Assembly: GCA_964628985.1 (NCBI GenBank)
Contig: CAZVNJ010000031.1
Span: forward strand, 1-27,226
Length of the DNA stretch: 27,226 bases
Direction of reading: 5' to 3'
Source: SURF-43 sp964628985
GTDB lineage: Bacteria > Chloroflexota > Dehalococcoidia > UBA2979
The translations under genes were made by a program, and so were the position numbers. The notes beneath the pieces were generated by a model. The model was not told where the DNA came from. It made no database searches and saw only the letters and a list, made by a program, of their open reading frames with translations. Every line of letters starts with the position of its first letter. The first letter of the stretch is position 1. Of the stretch, positions 7,008 to 14,475 are shown one piece after another.

Positions 7008-7960
7008 GTCCTTCCCAGTCAGCCGAGGCGATGGGCGCCTGGCTGGCTGCGCTCGCGGTCGGAGCACTGCTGTTCGCCGTCGTGCGGATCACGGGGCGCG
7101 TGCTGGACGCTGGCCACGAGCGTTCGCGCCGCCGTCTTGCCCGGATCGGTGGGCAGGCACGCCTCCCCGGCGCTCACCATGATCCGGCACCCGTCCTGCG
7201 GGTCCGTCGCGGGCCTGCAGCGCCTGCGCTGCGCGCGTGGGTGACCAGCGCTGGCCTGGAATGGGAGCCGGTCGATCTGCTGCTCCTGACGGGGCTCAGT
7301 GCGGGGATCCCCGCGCTTGCCGCGTTCGCGCTCTCGCAGAGTGTCCTGCTTACGTCACTCGTGGCACTGGCCGGTGCGATCGTCCCGGCGCTGCTGGTAC
7401 GTCGCAAGGCCGCGCGACGTCGTCGGCAGATGAGCGCACAGGTCGTTGACACGGTCGAACTGGTCGCCTCCTCGCTCCGCGCCGGCTTCAGTGTCGTGCA
7501 GGGACTTGAGCTGGCGGCGCGCGAGCAACCGGAACCGATGTCCGGGGAACTCCGTCGCGTCGTCCGCGAGATCAATCTCGGCGGCACCACGGAGGAAGCC
7601 CTGGAGCGGTTCGCGCAGCGCGCGGCTGATGTGGACGTCAGCCTGGTGACCACTGCCGTGCTGGTACAGCGGCGGGTGGGCGGCGACCTCTCAGAGGTGC
7701 TCCTCAACCTCGCGGGCACCATCCGCGAGCGAATCCGCGTCAGGGGTGAGGTCCAGGCCCTGACTGCCCAGGCGCGCATGTCCGCGTGGGTGGTGGGACT
7801 CCTTCCCGTGGCGCTCGCCGGGACGCTCTTCCTGCTCTCGCCCCAGCACATCGGTCTCCTCATCACGGACCCAGCAGGCCGGATCATCGCGGGCAGCGCT
7901 CTCCTGCTCGAGGTGGTCGGTTTCTGGCTCGTCCAGCGCATCGCCCAGATCGACTACTAG
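7004..7960 (+). CDS. tadB: TadB, inner-membrane platform protein of the Tad pilus
   Basis: This 318-residue membrane protein starts at GTG 7004, overlapping the tadA stop. It has an N-terminal helix (residues ~10-30), two hydrophobic segments around 85-130, a cytoplasmic T2SS-F domain, and two C-terminal helices. The T2SS-F domain carries VDTVELVASSLRAGFSVVQG and, further on, RRVGGDLSEVLLNLA. The family forms the membrane platform that TadA contacts and that extrudes Flp subunits. The paired paralogue tadC follows after 16 bases, the usual TadB-TadC order. Length and topology match the family. Confidence 0.92.
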   Translation: MSPSQSAEAMGAWLAALAVGALLFAVVRITGRVLDAGHERSRRRLARIGGQARLPGAHHDPAPVLRVRRGPAAPALRAWVTSAGLEWEPVDLLLLTGLSAGIPALAAFALSQSVLLTSLVALAGAIVPALLVRRKAARRRRQMSAQVVDTVELVASSLRAGFSVVQGLELAAREQPEPMSGELRRVVREINLGGTTEEALERFAQRAADVDVSLVTTAVLVQRRVGGDLSEVLLNLAGTIRERIRVRGEVQALTAQARMSAWVVGLLPVALAGTLFLLSPQHIGLLITDPAGRIIAGSALLLEVVGFWLVQRIAQIDY

Positions 7961-7976
7961 CAGACGGGACTGTGAG

Positions 7977-8861
7977 ATGGACCTCATCGCCGTCGCCGCC
8001 ATCAGCGCCTCGGTGCTCTGCGCCGTGCTCAGCCTCCGGCCGCGCCACTCAGTCGCCGCCCGGCTGGCCTCAGTCGCGACGGCTGAGGCGCTCCCCCGGT
8101 CAGGCGTGGTGCAGCGGCTCTTCCTCCCCGCGGGCCGAGCCTCGTCCGGACTGCTCCGACTCCTGTTTCCGTCCAACCTCGGCCGGCACCTGGCTCACCG
8201 GCTGGAGGAGGCCGGCCAGCGCATGCGCCCGGGCACGTTCCTGCTGCTGACACTGGCAGGAGGACTCGGACTTCCCGCCTGGATGGCCGTTGCGACCCTG
8301 CGTGCTGGAATGCCCGCCTCCACTTCGCTGCTCTTCATCGTGGTTGGAGCACTCTTCGGGTCCATGGCTCCCTCGTTATGGCTGCGCGGGCGTGCCACCC
8401 GGCGCCAGATGGCCGTGGAGCGCGCGCTCCCTGACTTCCTCGACCTGGTCATCGTCTCGGTGGAGGCCGGACTCGGGTTCGAGGGGGCCGTGGCGCGCAT
8501 CGTCGATCACGCCGAGGGGCCGCTATCCGCCGAGTTCCGTCGCGTCCTCGCAGACCAGAACCTCGGTGCGAGCAGACGGCAGGCGCTGCAGGCGCTGCAT
8601 CGACGGTGCCCGGCGCCCGGTGTGAGCGCCCTGGTTGCCGCGATGCTCCAGGCGGAGCAGACCGGCATGGGCATCGGCCAGGTCCTCCGCGCACAGGGCG
8701 AGCGTCTCCGCGTCCGCCGCCGTCAGCGTGCCGAAGAAGCGGCGATGAAGGCACCCCTCAAGATGCTGTTCCCTCTGGTCTTCTTCATCTTCCCGTCCCT
8801 CTTCGTGGTGGTCCTCGGCCCAGCGATGATCACTGTCCTGCGATCCATGGGAGGTCGGTAG
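7977..8861 (+). CDS. tadC: TadC, second inner-membrane platform protein
   Basis: This 294-residue membrane protein has a T2SS-F domain at residues ~150-270 (ALPDFLDLVIVSVEAGLGFE, then QTGMGIGQVLRAQGERLRV). It has hydrophobic helices near the N-terminus, at ~85-135, and at the C-terminus (LFPLVFFIFPSLFVVVLG). It is the expected partner of TadB in the platform. Its TAG stop shares one base with the GTG start of the DUF192 gene, so the two are translationally coupled. The Shine-Dalgarno for ATG 7977 is weak. Confidence 0.92.
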   Translation: MDLIAVAAISASVLCAVLSLRPRHSVAARLASVATAEALPRSGVVQRLFLPAGRASSGLLRLLFPSNLGRHLAHRLEEAGQRMRPGTFLLLTLAGGLGLPAWMAVATLRAGMPASTSLLFIVVGALFGSMAPSLWLRGRATRRQMAVERALPDFLDLVIVSVEAGLGFEGAVARIVDHAEGPLSAEFRRVLADQNLGASRRQALQALHRRCPAPGVSALVAAMLQAEQTGMGIGQVLRAQGERLRVRRRQRAEEAAMKAPLKMLFPLVFFIFPSLFVVVLGPAMITVLRSMGGR

Positions 8862-9238
8862 TGGCGGGTGCGACCGTCCAGGTACGAGATCAGTCCACCG
8901 GCCGGGTCGTCGCCAGCCGTGTGACCGAGGCTCGCAGTCCGTTCCGCCGGCTCCGCGGCCTGCTCGGCCGTGATGGCCTGGAAGCGGGCGAGGGCCTCCT
9001 CATCACTCCGTGCAACGGGGTACACACCTTCGGGATGCGCTTTCCCATCGACGTCGCCTTCCTGGACCGTTCCCACCGAGTCCTCCGCGTGGTGGACGTC
9101 CTCGTCCCCGGCCGGGTCGTCCCGTGGGTCGCCCACGCCCATCACGCGCTCGAGTTGCCGGCAGGCAGCCTGCGCGAGGCCGGAGTCGCGGAGGGATCGG
9201 CACTCTCGATCGATCCGCTCCCCGAGGTGCCCTCGTGA
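8861..9238 (+). CDS. DUF192 family protein inside the Tad operon
   Basis: This 125-residue protein matches the DUF192 pattern: FRRLRGLLGRDGLEAGEGLL, then TPCNGVHTFGMRFPIDVAFL, then VVPWVAHAHHALELPAG. GTG 8861 is chosen because GGAGG (8849-8853) is correctly spaced and because it shares its first base with the tadC stop. The 3' end overlaps tadV by 4 bases. No signal peptide or membrane helix is visible, so it is probably cytoplasmic. DUF192 has no settled biochemical function. Its position, coupled on both sides, implies a role in pilus assembly or pilin handling, which is inference only. Confidence 0.85.
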   Translation: MAGATVQVRDQSTGRVVASRVTEARSPFRRLRGLLGRDGLEAGEGLLITPCNGVHTFGMRFPIDVAFLDRSHRVLRVVDVLVPGRVVPWVAHAHHALELPAGSLREAGVAEGSALSIDPLPEVPS

Positions 9239-9654
9239 GCGCGTGGGGGTGGATCATCTGGCTCGTCCCGCCCGTGGTGGCGGCGGCCGTCGATCTCCGG
9301 AGCCGTCGCATTCCGAACCTGATTGTGGTGCCGGGGTTGTTCGCCCTGCTTGCCGCCGCCTCCTGGCGTGGCGAACTGGGGTCGGCGACGGCCGGGCTTG
9401 GGTTGGCGACCGCCGCGGGGATTCTCGCCCGAGTCCTCGCGCGCGGCGGATTCGGCATGGGGGACGTGAAACTCCTCGCCTATGGCGGAGCCGCGGTAGG
9501 GCCCGCGGGAGTAGGAGTCCTGCTGGCAGGGACAGCGGTCGTCGGAGGGATCGCTGGCCTGGTGGCGCTCGCCCGGTCCGGGCGCGGGAGTCTGCTGCCG
9601 TACGGCCCGGCCATCACAGTCGGTATCGCGCTGGCCTTGTTCCAGGGTCAGTAA
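9235..9654 (+). CDS. tadV: Prepilin peptidase TadV/CpaA (A24 aspartic peptidase)
   Basis: This 139-residue polytopic membrane peptidase should cleave Flp and TadE leaders. Both catalytic aspartates are visible: D20 in AVDLRSRRIPN and D77 in the GMGD motif (74-77) followed by VKLLA. Hydrophobic helices lie at ~5-19, 28-42, 55-70, 84-108 and 122-137. The short length without an N-methylation domain is typical of TadV/CpaA. GTG 9235 overlaps the DUF192 stop by 4 bases (GTGA). It is the last gene of the operon, and a stem-loop follows at 9670. Confidence 0.92.
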   Translation: MSAWGWIIWLVPPVVAAAVDLRSRRIPNLIVVPGLFALLAAASWRGELGSATAGLGLATAAGILARVLARGGFGMGDVKLLAYGGAAVGPAGVGVLLAGTAVVGGIAGLVALARSGRGSLLPYGPAITVGIALALFQGQ

Positions 9655-9669
9655 CCCGGGCAGTCGCCA

Positions 9670-9692
9670 GCGGTCAGATTGGCGCTGACCGC
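9670..9692 (+). terminator. Stem-loop ending the Tad operon
   Basis: GCGGTCAG (9670-9677) pairs perfectly with CTGACCGC (9685-9692) around a 7-base loop, 15 bases after the tadV stop. No T-run follows, so it may be a weak terminator or a 3' end stabiliser. Confidence 0.5.
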
Positions 9693-9825
9693 ATCACGAA
9701 CGAGATTCGCGAAAAGCACACCGTTTGCATCCGTGCGACGAAGGCATTGCGTATTATCCAGCGAACCACTCTGGGGACGGCGCCATCTCTCTGGCTGACG
9801 CCGCATTGAGTGCAGGAGGTGGACG

Positions 9826-11583
9826 TTGGAGGATCGGAACTACTGGTCCAGGGCGCTCGAGGGGGGCGTGTCCCGTCGGACCGTCCTGCGCGGCGCAGGC
9901 ATCGCGGGCGCCGGGCTCGCGGGTGCAGCCCTCATCGGCTGCGGCAGCAAGGAAGAGACGCCAGCCAAGGCGGCTTCCACAGCGGCGGCGGCCAATGCGC
10001 AGGCGACTGCGTCTGACCCGTTTGCCAACATCAAGCGGGGCGGGATCCTGAAGGGCGACCTCACCACCGACCCGGTGACGATCGATCCTTACGCCAACGC
10101 CTCCTTCACCGCCAAGGGCATCGCCGGATACACCTACAGCCGCCTCTACAAGGTCGCGGCGCGCGGTGACAAAAACCCATACGCCGTCGGCGTCGAGCCG
10201 GACGCCGCCCAGAGTGCAGAGTCCACAGACGGCCAGAACTGGACCGTCAAGCTCAAGAAGGGCGTGAAGTTCCACAACATCGCCCCCGTCAACGGCCGTG
10301 AGCTCACCTCTGAGGATGTCGTCTTCTCATGGAAGCGTCTGACTGACGAGAAGGGCCCGAACAAGGACGCCGCCAAGGACATGAAACTTGAGGCGGTGGA
10401 CTCCCACACGCTCAAGTTCACGCTGCCGAAGCCAACCGCGACCTTCCTTGACTTCATCTCGGACTCCAACCTCCTCTGGATCCAGCCCAAGGAGGCCGGT
10501 GGCGGTTTCGACCCCAAGACCCAGATGATCGGCTCCGGCCCATGGGTCATGTCCGAGTACAAGCCCGCCTCGAAGTTCTCCTTTAAGCGGCACCCGGAAT
10601 ACCACGACAAGCCGAAGCCGTTCGCGGACGGCGTCGACCTCGCCATCATCCCCGAGTACGCCAACCGGCTCTCCCAGTTCCAGGCGGGGAACGTCCACTA
10701 CGCGGGCATCAACCCGAACGACGTGCTGCAGCTCCGCAAGGACCAGCCGAAGGTGCAGTGGCGCGGCCTGCTGCCGGCGCTCCTGAACTTCTTCTTCTTC
10801 GAGAAGGCGGAGACCGCCCCGAACGCGGTGTGGCGTGACGACCGCTTCCGCAAGGCTGTCTCTATGACGCAGGACCGGGACTCCCTCACGGAGGCCGGGT
10901 ACAACGTCAAGAAGCTCCAGGAGGCTGGCCTCGACGTCTCGATCCTCTGGAACAACCTGGTCCCGGCCGGCTTCGCGGCCTGGTGGCTGGACCCACGAGG
11001 CAAGGACGTTGGTCCTACCGGCGAGTTCTTCAAGTTCAACAAGGCCGAGGCGAAGAAGCTGCTGGACGCTGCTGGCTACAAGGGCGACAAGATCCCGTTC
11101 ATCTACACGAACAAGGTGTACGGCTCGACCTTCGACTCCCTGGCCGAGGCGACCGCGAACTACCTGCGTGAGGGCGGCATCAACGTCGAGATCCAGACCC
11201 AGGACTACAACTCGGTCTACTTCCCGCAGACGTTCCGCTCGAACTTCAAGGGCATCGCGTTCGGGTTGGAGACTCCGTTCCCGGAGGTGGGTGGCTACTT
11301 CACCCGCATGTTCGGCAACGACCCGCTGAACCACGGCAGGGTCACCGACGCGAAGATCACCGAGCTGGACGCCAAGCAGGGCGTGGAACTCAACGCCGAG
11401 AAGCGACGCGAGTACATCTGGGAGATCCAGCGGATCAACGCCGACAAGATGTACTACGTACCGTCTCAGATCGGCGCCGGCGTGGGCTGGACGGCCTACC
11501 GGCCCGAAGTCCGCGGCATCATCCAGACCCGTGCATACGGTGGGGCGACCGAAATCCTCCCCGAGCGCTGGCTGGACGTCTAG
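9826..11583 (+). CDS. ABC transporter substrate-binding lipoprotein, family 5 (oligopeptide/nickel type)
   Basis: This 585-residue protein starts at TTG 9826, six bases after a consensus AGGAGG (9814-9819). The N-terminus has a Tat motif SRRTVLRG (16-23) followed by a lipobox LIGC with Cys39. It is therefore probably exported folded and anchored by lipid to the outer face of the membrane. From about residue 65 it is an SBP_bac_5 protein (FANIKRGGILKGDL, SEDVVFSWKRLTD, MIGSGPWVMSEYKP). The family binds peptides, sugars or other solutes for ABC import; the ligand cannot be read here. No permease or ATPase gene is adjacent. Codon use is strikingly narrow (Lys almost always AAG, Asn AAC, Phe mostly TTC), suggesting high expression. 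The gene ends in a strong terminator. Confidence 0.9.
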   Translation: MEDRNYWSRALEGGVSRRTVLRGAGIAGAGLAGAALIGCGSKEETPAKAASTAAAANAQATASDPFANIKRGGILKGDLTTDPVTIDPYANASFTAKGIAGYTYSRLYKVAARGDKNPYAVGVEPDAAQSAESTDGQNWTVKLKKGVKFHNIAPVNGRELTSEDVVFSWKRLTDEKGPNKDAAKDMKLEAVDSHTLKFTLPKPTATFLDFISDSNLLWIQPKEAGGGFDPKTQMIGSGPWVMSEYKPASKFSFKRHPEYHDKPKPFADGVDLAIIPEYANRLSQFQAGNVHYAGINPNDVLQLRKDQPKVQWRGLLPALLNFFFFEKAETAPNAVWRDDRFRKAVSMTQDRDSLTEAGYNVKKLQEAGLDVSILWNNLVPAGFAAWWLDPRGKDVGPTGEFFKFNKAEAKKLLDAAGYKGDKIPFIYTNKVYGSTFDSLAEATANYLREGGINVEIQTQDYNSVYFPQTFRSNFKGIAFGLETPFPEVGGYFTRMFGNDPLNHGRVTDAKITELDAKQGVELNAEKRREYIWEIQRINADKMYYVPSQIGAGVGWTAYRPEVRGIIQTRAYGGATEILPERWLDV

Positions 11584-11620
11584 CGCAGTCGCCCTCGGGC
11601 TGCCGTCAGACAGGCACACG

Positions 11621-11648
11621 GGAAGGGCGGCCGCAAGGCCGCCCTTCC
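11621..11648 (+). terminator. Strong terminator after the substrate-binding protein gene
   Basis: GGAAGGGCGGCC (11621-11632) and GGCCGCCCTTCC (11637-11648) form a perfect 12-bp stem closed by a GCAA (GNRA) tetraloop, followed by TCTTGT. It lies between convergent genes. The stem is symmetrical enough to serve the minus-strand PDH operon as well. Confidence 0.88.
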
Positions 11649-11672
11649 TCTTGTCCACGGGCACCGACGCTG

Positions 11673-13085
11673 TCAGCGGCGTCGCGCGATGTAGTGCGGG
11701 CTCGTACCGAAGAACGCCTCCGCCGCCTCCATCAGCGTCTCCGAGCGCGAGGGGTGGGCGTGGACCGTCAGCCGGATGTCCTCCAGGCGCGCGCCCATCT
11801 CCACAGCCAGCGTTGCCTCCCCGATCAGTTCACCTGCGCCCCGTCCGACAATCCCGGCTCCAAGGACCCGGCCGGTGCCCGGCTCCACGAGCCACTTCGT
11901 CAGCCCTTCGCGGTCGGCGGCGGTGGCCGCTCGACCGGAAGCACTCCAGGGGAACCTCGCCACCTCAATGTCGCGTCCGGCCGTGCGGGCCTCCGTCTCT
12001 GTTAGGCCGCACCAGGCTACCTCCGGGTCGGTGTAGATCACGGCCGGGATGACAGGCGGCTCCCACACGCTCGGCTCGCCGAGGATCGCCTCCACCGCCA
12101 CGCGCGCCTCGTGGGTCGCCTTGTGTGCCAGCATCGGATCTCCCGCGACATCTCCGATGGCGTAGATCGAGGGCTCTCCCGTCCGCCGCTGGGGGTCTAC
12201 CTCAATGAACCCGCGCGCCGTCAGGAGCGCGCGGGTGGACTCGAGGCCGAGATCCCCGCTGTTCGGCCGGCGACCCGTTGCGATGAGCACGCGGTCGAAG
12301 CGGCGCTCCTCGGACCCGGCTGCGGTCGCGACCGTCGCCATGACGCCCCCATCGTCCGTCTCCGCGAGCCGCTCGATGCTCATTTCGAGATGGATCGCTT
12401 CGACGGCGCTCGAGACGCGTTTGGCCAGCACGTCGACAAGGTCCCGGTCAGCGCCAGGCAGGAGGCCGCCGGTCGCCTCGACGACGGTCACGCGCGAGCC
12501 GAGCGCCGCATAGACCGTCGCCATCTCGAGGCCGATGTAGCCACCGCCGACTACCAGCAGCGTCCCTGGCACCTCGGACAGCCGCAGGGCGGCTTCGGCG
12601 TCCCAGACACGCGGCGAGTCCAGGCGGAGCGGAGGCGGGATGGACGGAGAGGAGCCGGTCGCGACAATCGCCGCGTCGAACTGCACCTCCACCAGTTCGC
12701 CATCGTTCGCGACGCGCAACGTGTTCGCGTCCACGAACCGGCCCCGGCCCCGGACATAACGCACCTTGCGAGCCCGGGCGATCTGACCGAGGCCGCCCGT
12801 GAGGCCCTGCACCACCTCGTCCTTCCACGAGCGCAGGCGGTCGAGGTTAAGGTGCGGGGGTTCGAAGGTGAGTCCAATGGCTGTTGCCTCGCGGGCATCC
12901 GTCACGACCGAGGCGGCGTGCAGGAGGGCCTTCGAGGGGATGCAGCCTTCATACAGGCAGACGCCCCCCGGATCCGCGCGCACGTCGATGAGCGTGACAT
13001 CCATGCCGCGCTCCGCGGCGAGGAACGCGGCGGGGTAGCCACCGGGGCCCGCCCCGAGGACGGCGAGGCGAATGGGGTCGGCCAC
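11673..13085 (-). CDS. lpdA: Dihydrolipoamide dehydrogenase (E3)
   Basis: This 470-residue FAD enzyme reoxidises dihydrolipoyl groups on E2 and passes electrons to NAD+. The FAD site GAGPGGYPAA (11-20) is followed by the redox disulfide C43-x4-C48 in GGVCLYEGCIPSK. An NAD-binding GGGYIGLEMA lies mid-protein. The second FAD contact is YAIGDVAGDPMLAHKA. The C-terminal catalytic His-Glu pair is in HAHPSRSE (H444, E449). Start GTG 13085 lies one base beyond the E2 stop and has GGAGGG upstream. It is the last gene of the minus-strand PDH operon. The same E3 may also serve 2-oxoglutarate dehydrogenase or glycine cleavage, neither of which is in the window. Confidence 0.95.
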   Translation of the reverse strand: MADPIRLAVLGAGPGGYPAAFLAAERGMDVTLIDVRADPGGVCLYEGCIPSKALLHAASVVTDAREATAIGLTFEPPHLNLDRLRSWKDEVVQGLTGGLGQIARARKVRYVRGRGRFVDANTLRVANDGELVEVQFDAAIVATGSSPSIPPPLRLDSPRVWDAEAALRLSEVPGTLLVVGGGYIGLEMATVYAALGSRVTVVEATGGLLPGADRDLVDVLAKRVSSAVEAIHLEMSIERLAETDDGGVMATVATAAGSEERRFDRVLIATGRRPNSGDLGLESTRALLTARGFIEVDPQRRTGEPSIYAIGDVAGDPMLAHKATHEARVAVEAILGEPSVWEPPVIPAVIYTDPEVAWCGLTETEARTAGRDIEVARFPWSASGRAATAADREGLTKWLVEPGTGRVLGAGIVGRGAGELIGEATLAVEMGARLEDIRLTVHAHPSRSETLMEAAEAFFGTSPHYIARRR

Positions 13086-13086
13086 G

Positions 13087-14460
13087 CTAGCCCTCCAGCG
13101 CCATGAGGAGCGGGTTCTTGATCGCTTCGACGATCCAGGTCAGGAAGCGTGCCCCGTCTGCGCCGTCGATGATCCGGTGGTCGTGGCCAAGTGACAGTGG
13201 CATCAGCAGCCGTGGCGTCCAGGCCTTCGTCGCTGCGTCCCAGACGGCGGTCTGCTCCGCGCGGCCCAGTCCCATAACGGCCACCTCCGGCCAGTTGATG
13301 ATCGGGTCGAAATGCCCGATGCCGAATGACCCGAGGTTGGTGACGGTGAAGGTGGAGCCGCGCATCTCCTCAAGCGTCAGTTCGTTGTTCCGAGCGCGCT
13401 CCGCGATCTGGTTCAGTTCGATCGACAGTTCGATGATGTTCTTGCGGTCCACGTCCTCGATCTTGGGGACGACGAGCCCGCGTTCCGTGTCCACCGCCAC
13501 GCCGATGTGCACGTAGTCCTTCAGCACGAGTTCGTTCGTCTCGGTGTCGAGGCTCGCGTTGAGCCGCGGATGCGCGCGAAGCGCGGCGGCGATCACCTTC
13601 AGCATCATCACGGAGATCGTCAGAGTGCCGCCGGCAGCGGTCGCCCGCGCCTTGAACTGCTGACGTACCTCTTCCATCGCAGTGATGTCCGCCCGGTCGT
13701 ACAGGTGGACATGGGGGATCTCCGTCCAGGACTGCACCATGTTGCGGGCCACTGTGCGCCTCAGCCGCGAGAGCGGTTCGCGCGTCACGCGTCCCCACTG
13801 CGTGAAGTCAGGCAGTGGGCGCCCTTCGCCTGTCCGCCGGGCCTCATCACCGCCTGGCGAGGCCGGCGTTGTTGGTTGCGAGAACGCGCGCTCGCGCGCG
13901 GCGCGCTTCACGTCGTCGTCAGTGATCCGCCCACCCGGCCCGCTGCCCGAGACAGCGCTGATCTCCACGCCGACCTCGCGTGCCAGTTTTCGCACAGCAG
14001 GGGAAGCAGGGACGGCCGCGCCCACGGATGCAGCAGGGGCCGCGGGCGCTGTGGGGGCAGGGGAGGCCGGAGCGGGAGCGGGCTGGGCGGGCTCGGGAGG
14101 TCGCGGCGGCGCAGGGCTGGGCGCGGCCGGCTCCGAGGCCCGGGGCTCCGTCTGCGGCGGTTCAGGCTCAGAAGGTGCTGCTGCCGCTGCCGGGGCCGGT
14201 GCCGCGGCGGCTGGCTGCGCGGGAGCGCCGCTGCCGACTTCGATCAGCGGTTGCCCCACCGGGATCGTCTGACCCGCACGCACGAGCACCGCCGTCACGG
14301 TGCCCGAGACCCCAGAGGGGACATCGAGGGTCGCCTTCTCTGTCTCGATCTCGATCACCGGCTGGTCGACGGAGACGGTGTCGCCCGGCGAGACGTACAC
14401 CTTCAGGACATCCGCCTCGGTGATGCCTTCACCAAGGTCGGGCAACTTGAACTCAGCCAT
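13087..14460 (-). CDS. aceF: Dihydrolipoamide acetyltransferase, E2 of pyruvate dehydrogenase
   Basis: This 457-residue core enzyme of the PDH complex transfers acetyl groups from lipoamide to CoA. A single lipoyl domain occupies residues 1-80, with the modified lysine K42 in ETEKATLDVPSG. An Ala/Pro linker (~80-150) leads to the E1/E3-binding domain (~153-190, PAVRKLAREVGVEISAVSGS and GRITDDDV). The catalytic domain (~225-457) ends in HDHRIIDG, with H428 and D432 as the active-site pair. Proteins paired with AceE in gamma-proteobacteria often carry two or three lipoyl domains; one is seen here. ATG 14460 has GAGGGAG upstream and lies 15 bases after E1. Its substrate is inferred from the E1 neighbour. 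Confidence 0.93.
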   Translation of the reverse strand: MAEFKLPDLGEGITEADVLKVYVSPGDTVSVDQPVIEIETEKATLDVPSGVSGTVTAVLVRAGQTIPVGQPLIEVGSGAPAQPAAAAPAPAAAAAPSEPEPPQTEPRASEPAAPSPAPPRPPEPAQPAPAPASPAPTAPAAPAASVGAAVPASPAVRKLAREVGVEISAVSGSGPGGRITDDDVKRAARERAFSQPTTPASPGGDEARRTGEGRPLPDFTQWGRVTREPLSRLRRTVARNMVQSWTEIPHVHLYDRADITAMEEVRQQFKARATAAGGTLTISVMMLKVIAAALRAHPRLNASLDTETNELVLKDYVHIGVAVDTERGLVVPKIEDVDRKNIIELSIELNQIAERARNNELTLEEMRGSTFTVTNLGSFGIGHFDPIINWPEVAVMGLGRAEQTAVWDAATKAWTPRLLMPLSLGHDHRIIDGADGARFLTWIVEAIKNPLLMALEG

Positions 14461-14475
14461 CGAGGACTCCCTCGC

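Noticed and set aside
9725..9757. TTGCAT and TATTAT as a promoter for the binding-protein gene
   Set aside because: The hexamers are 21 bases apart, too far for a normal sigma-70 promoter; the -10 alone may be real but the pair is not supported.
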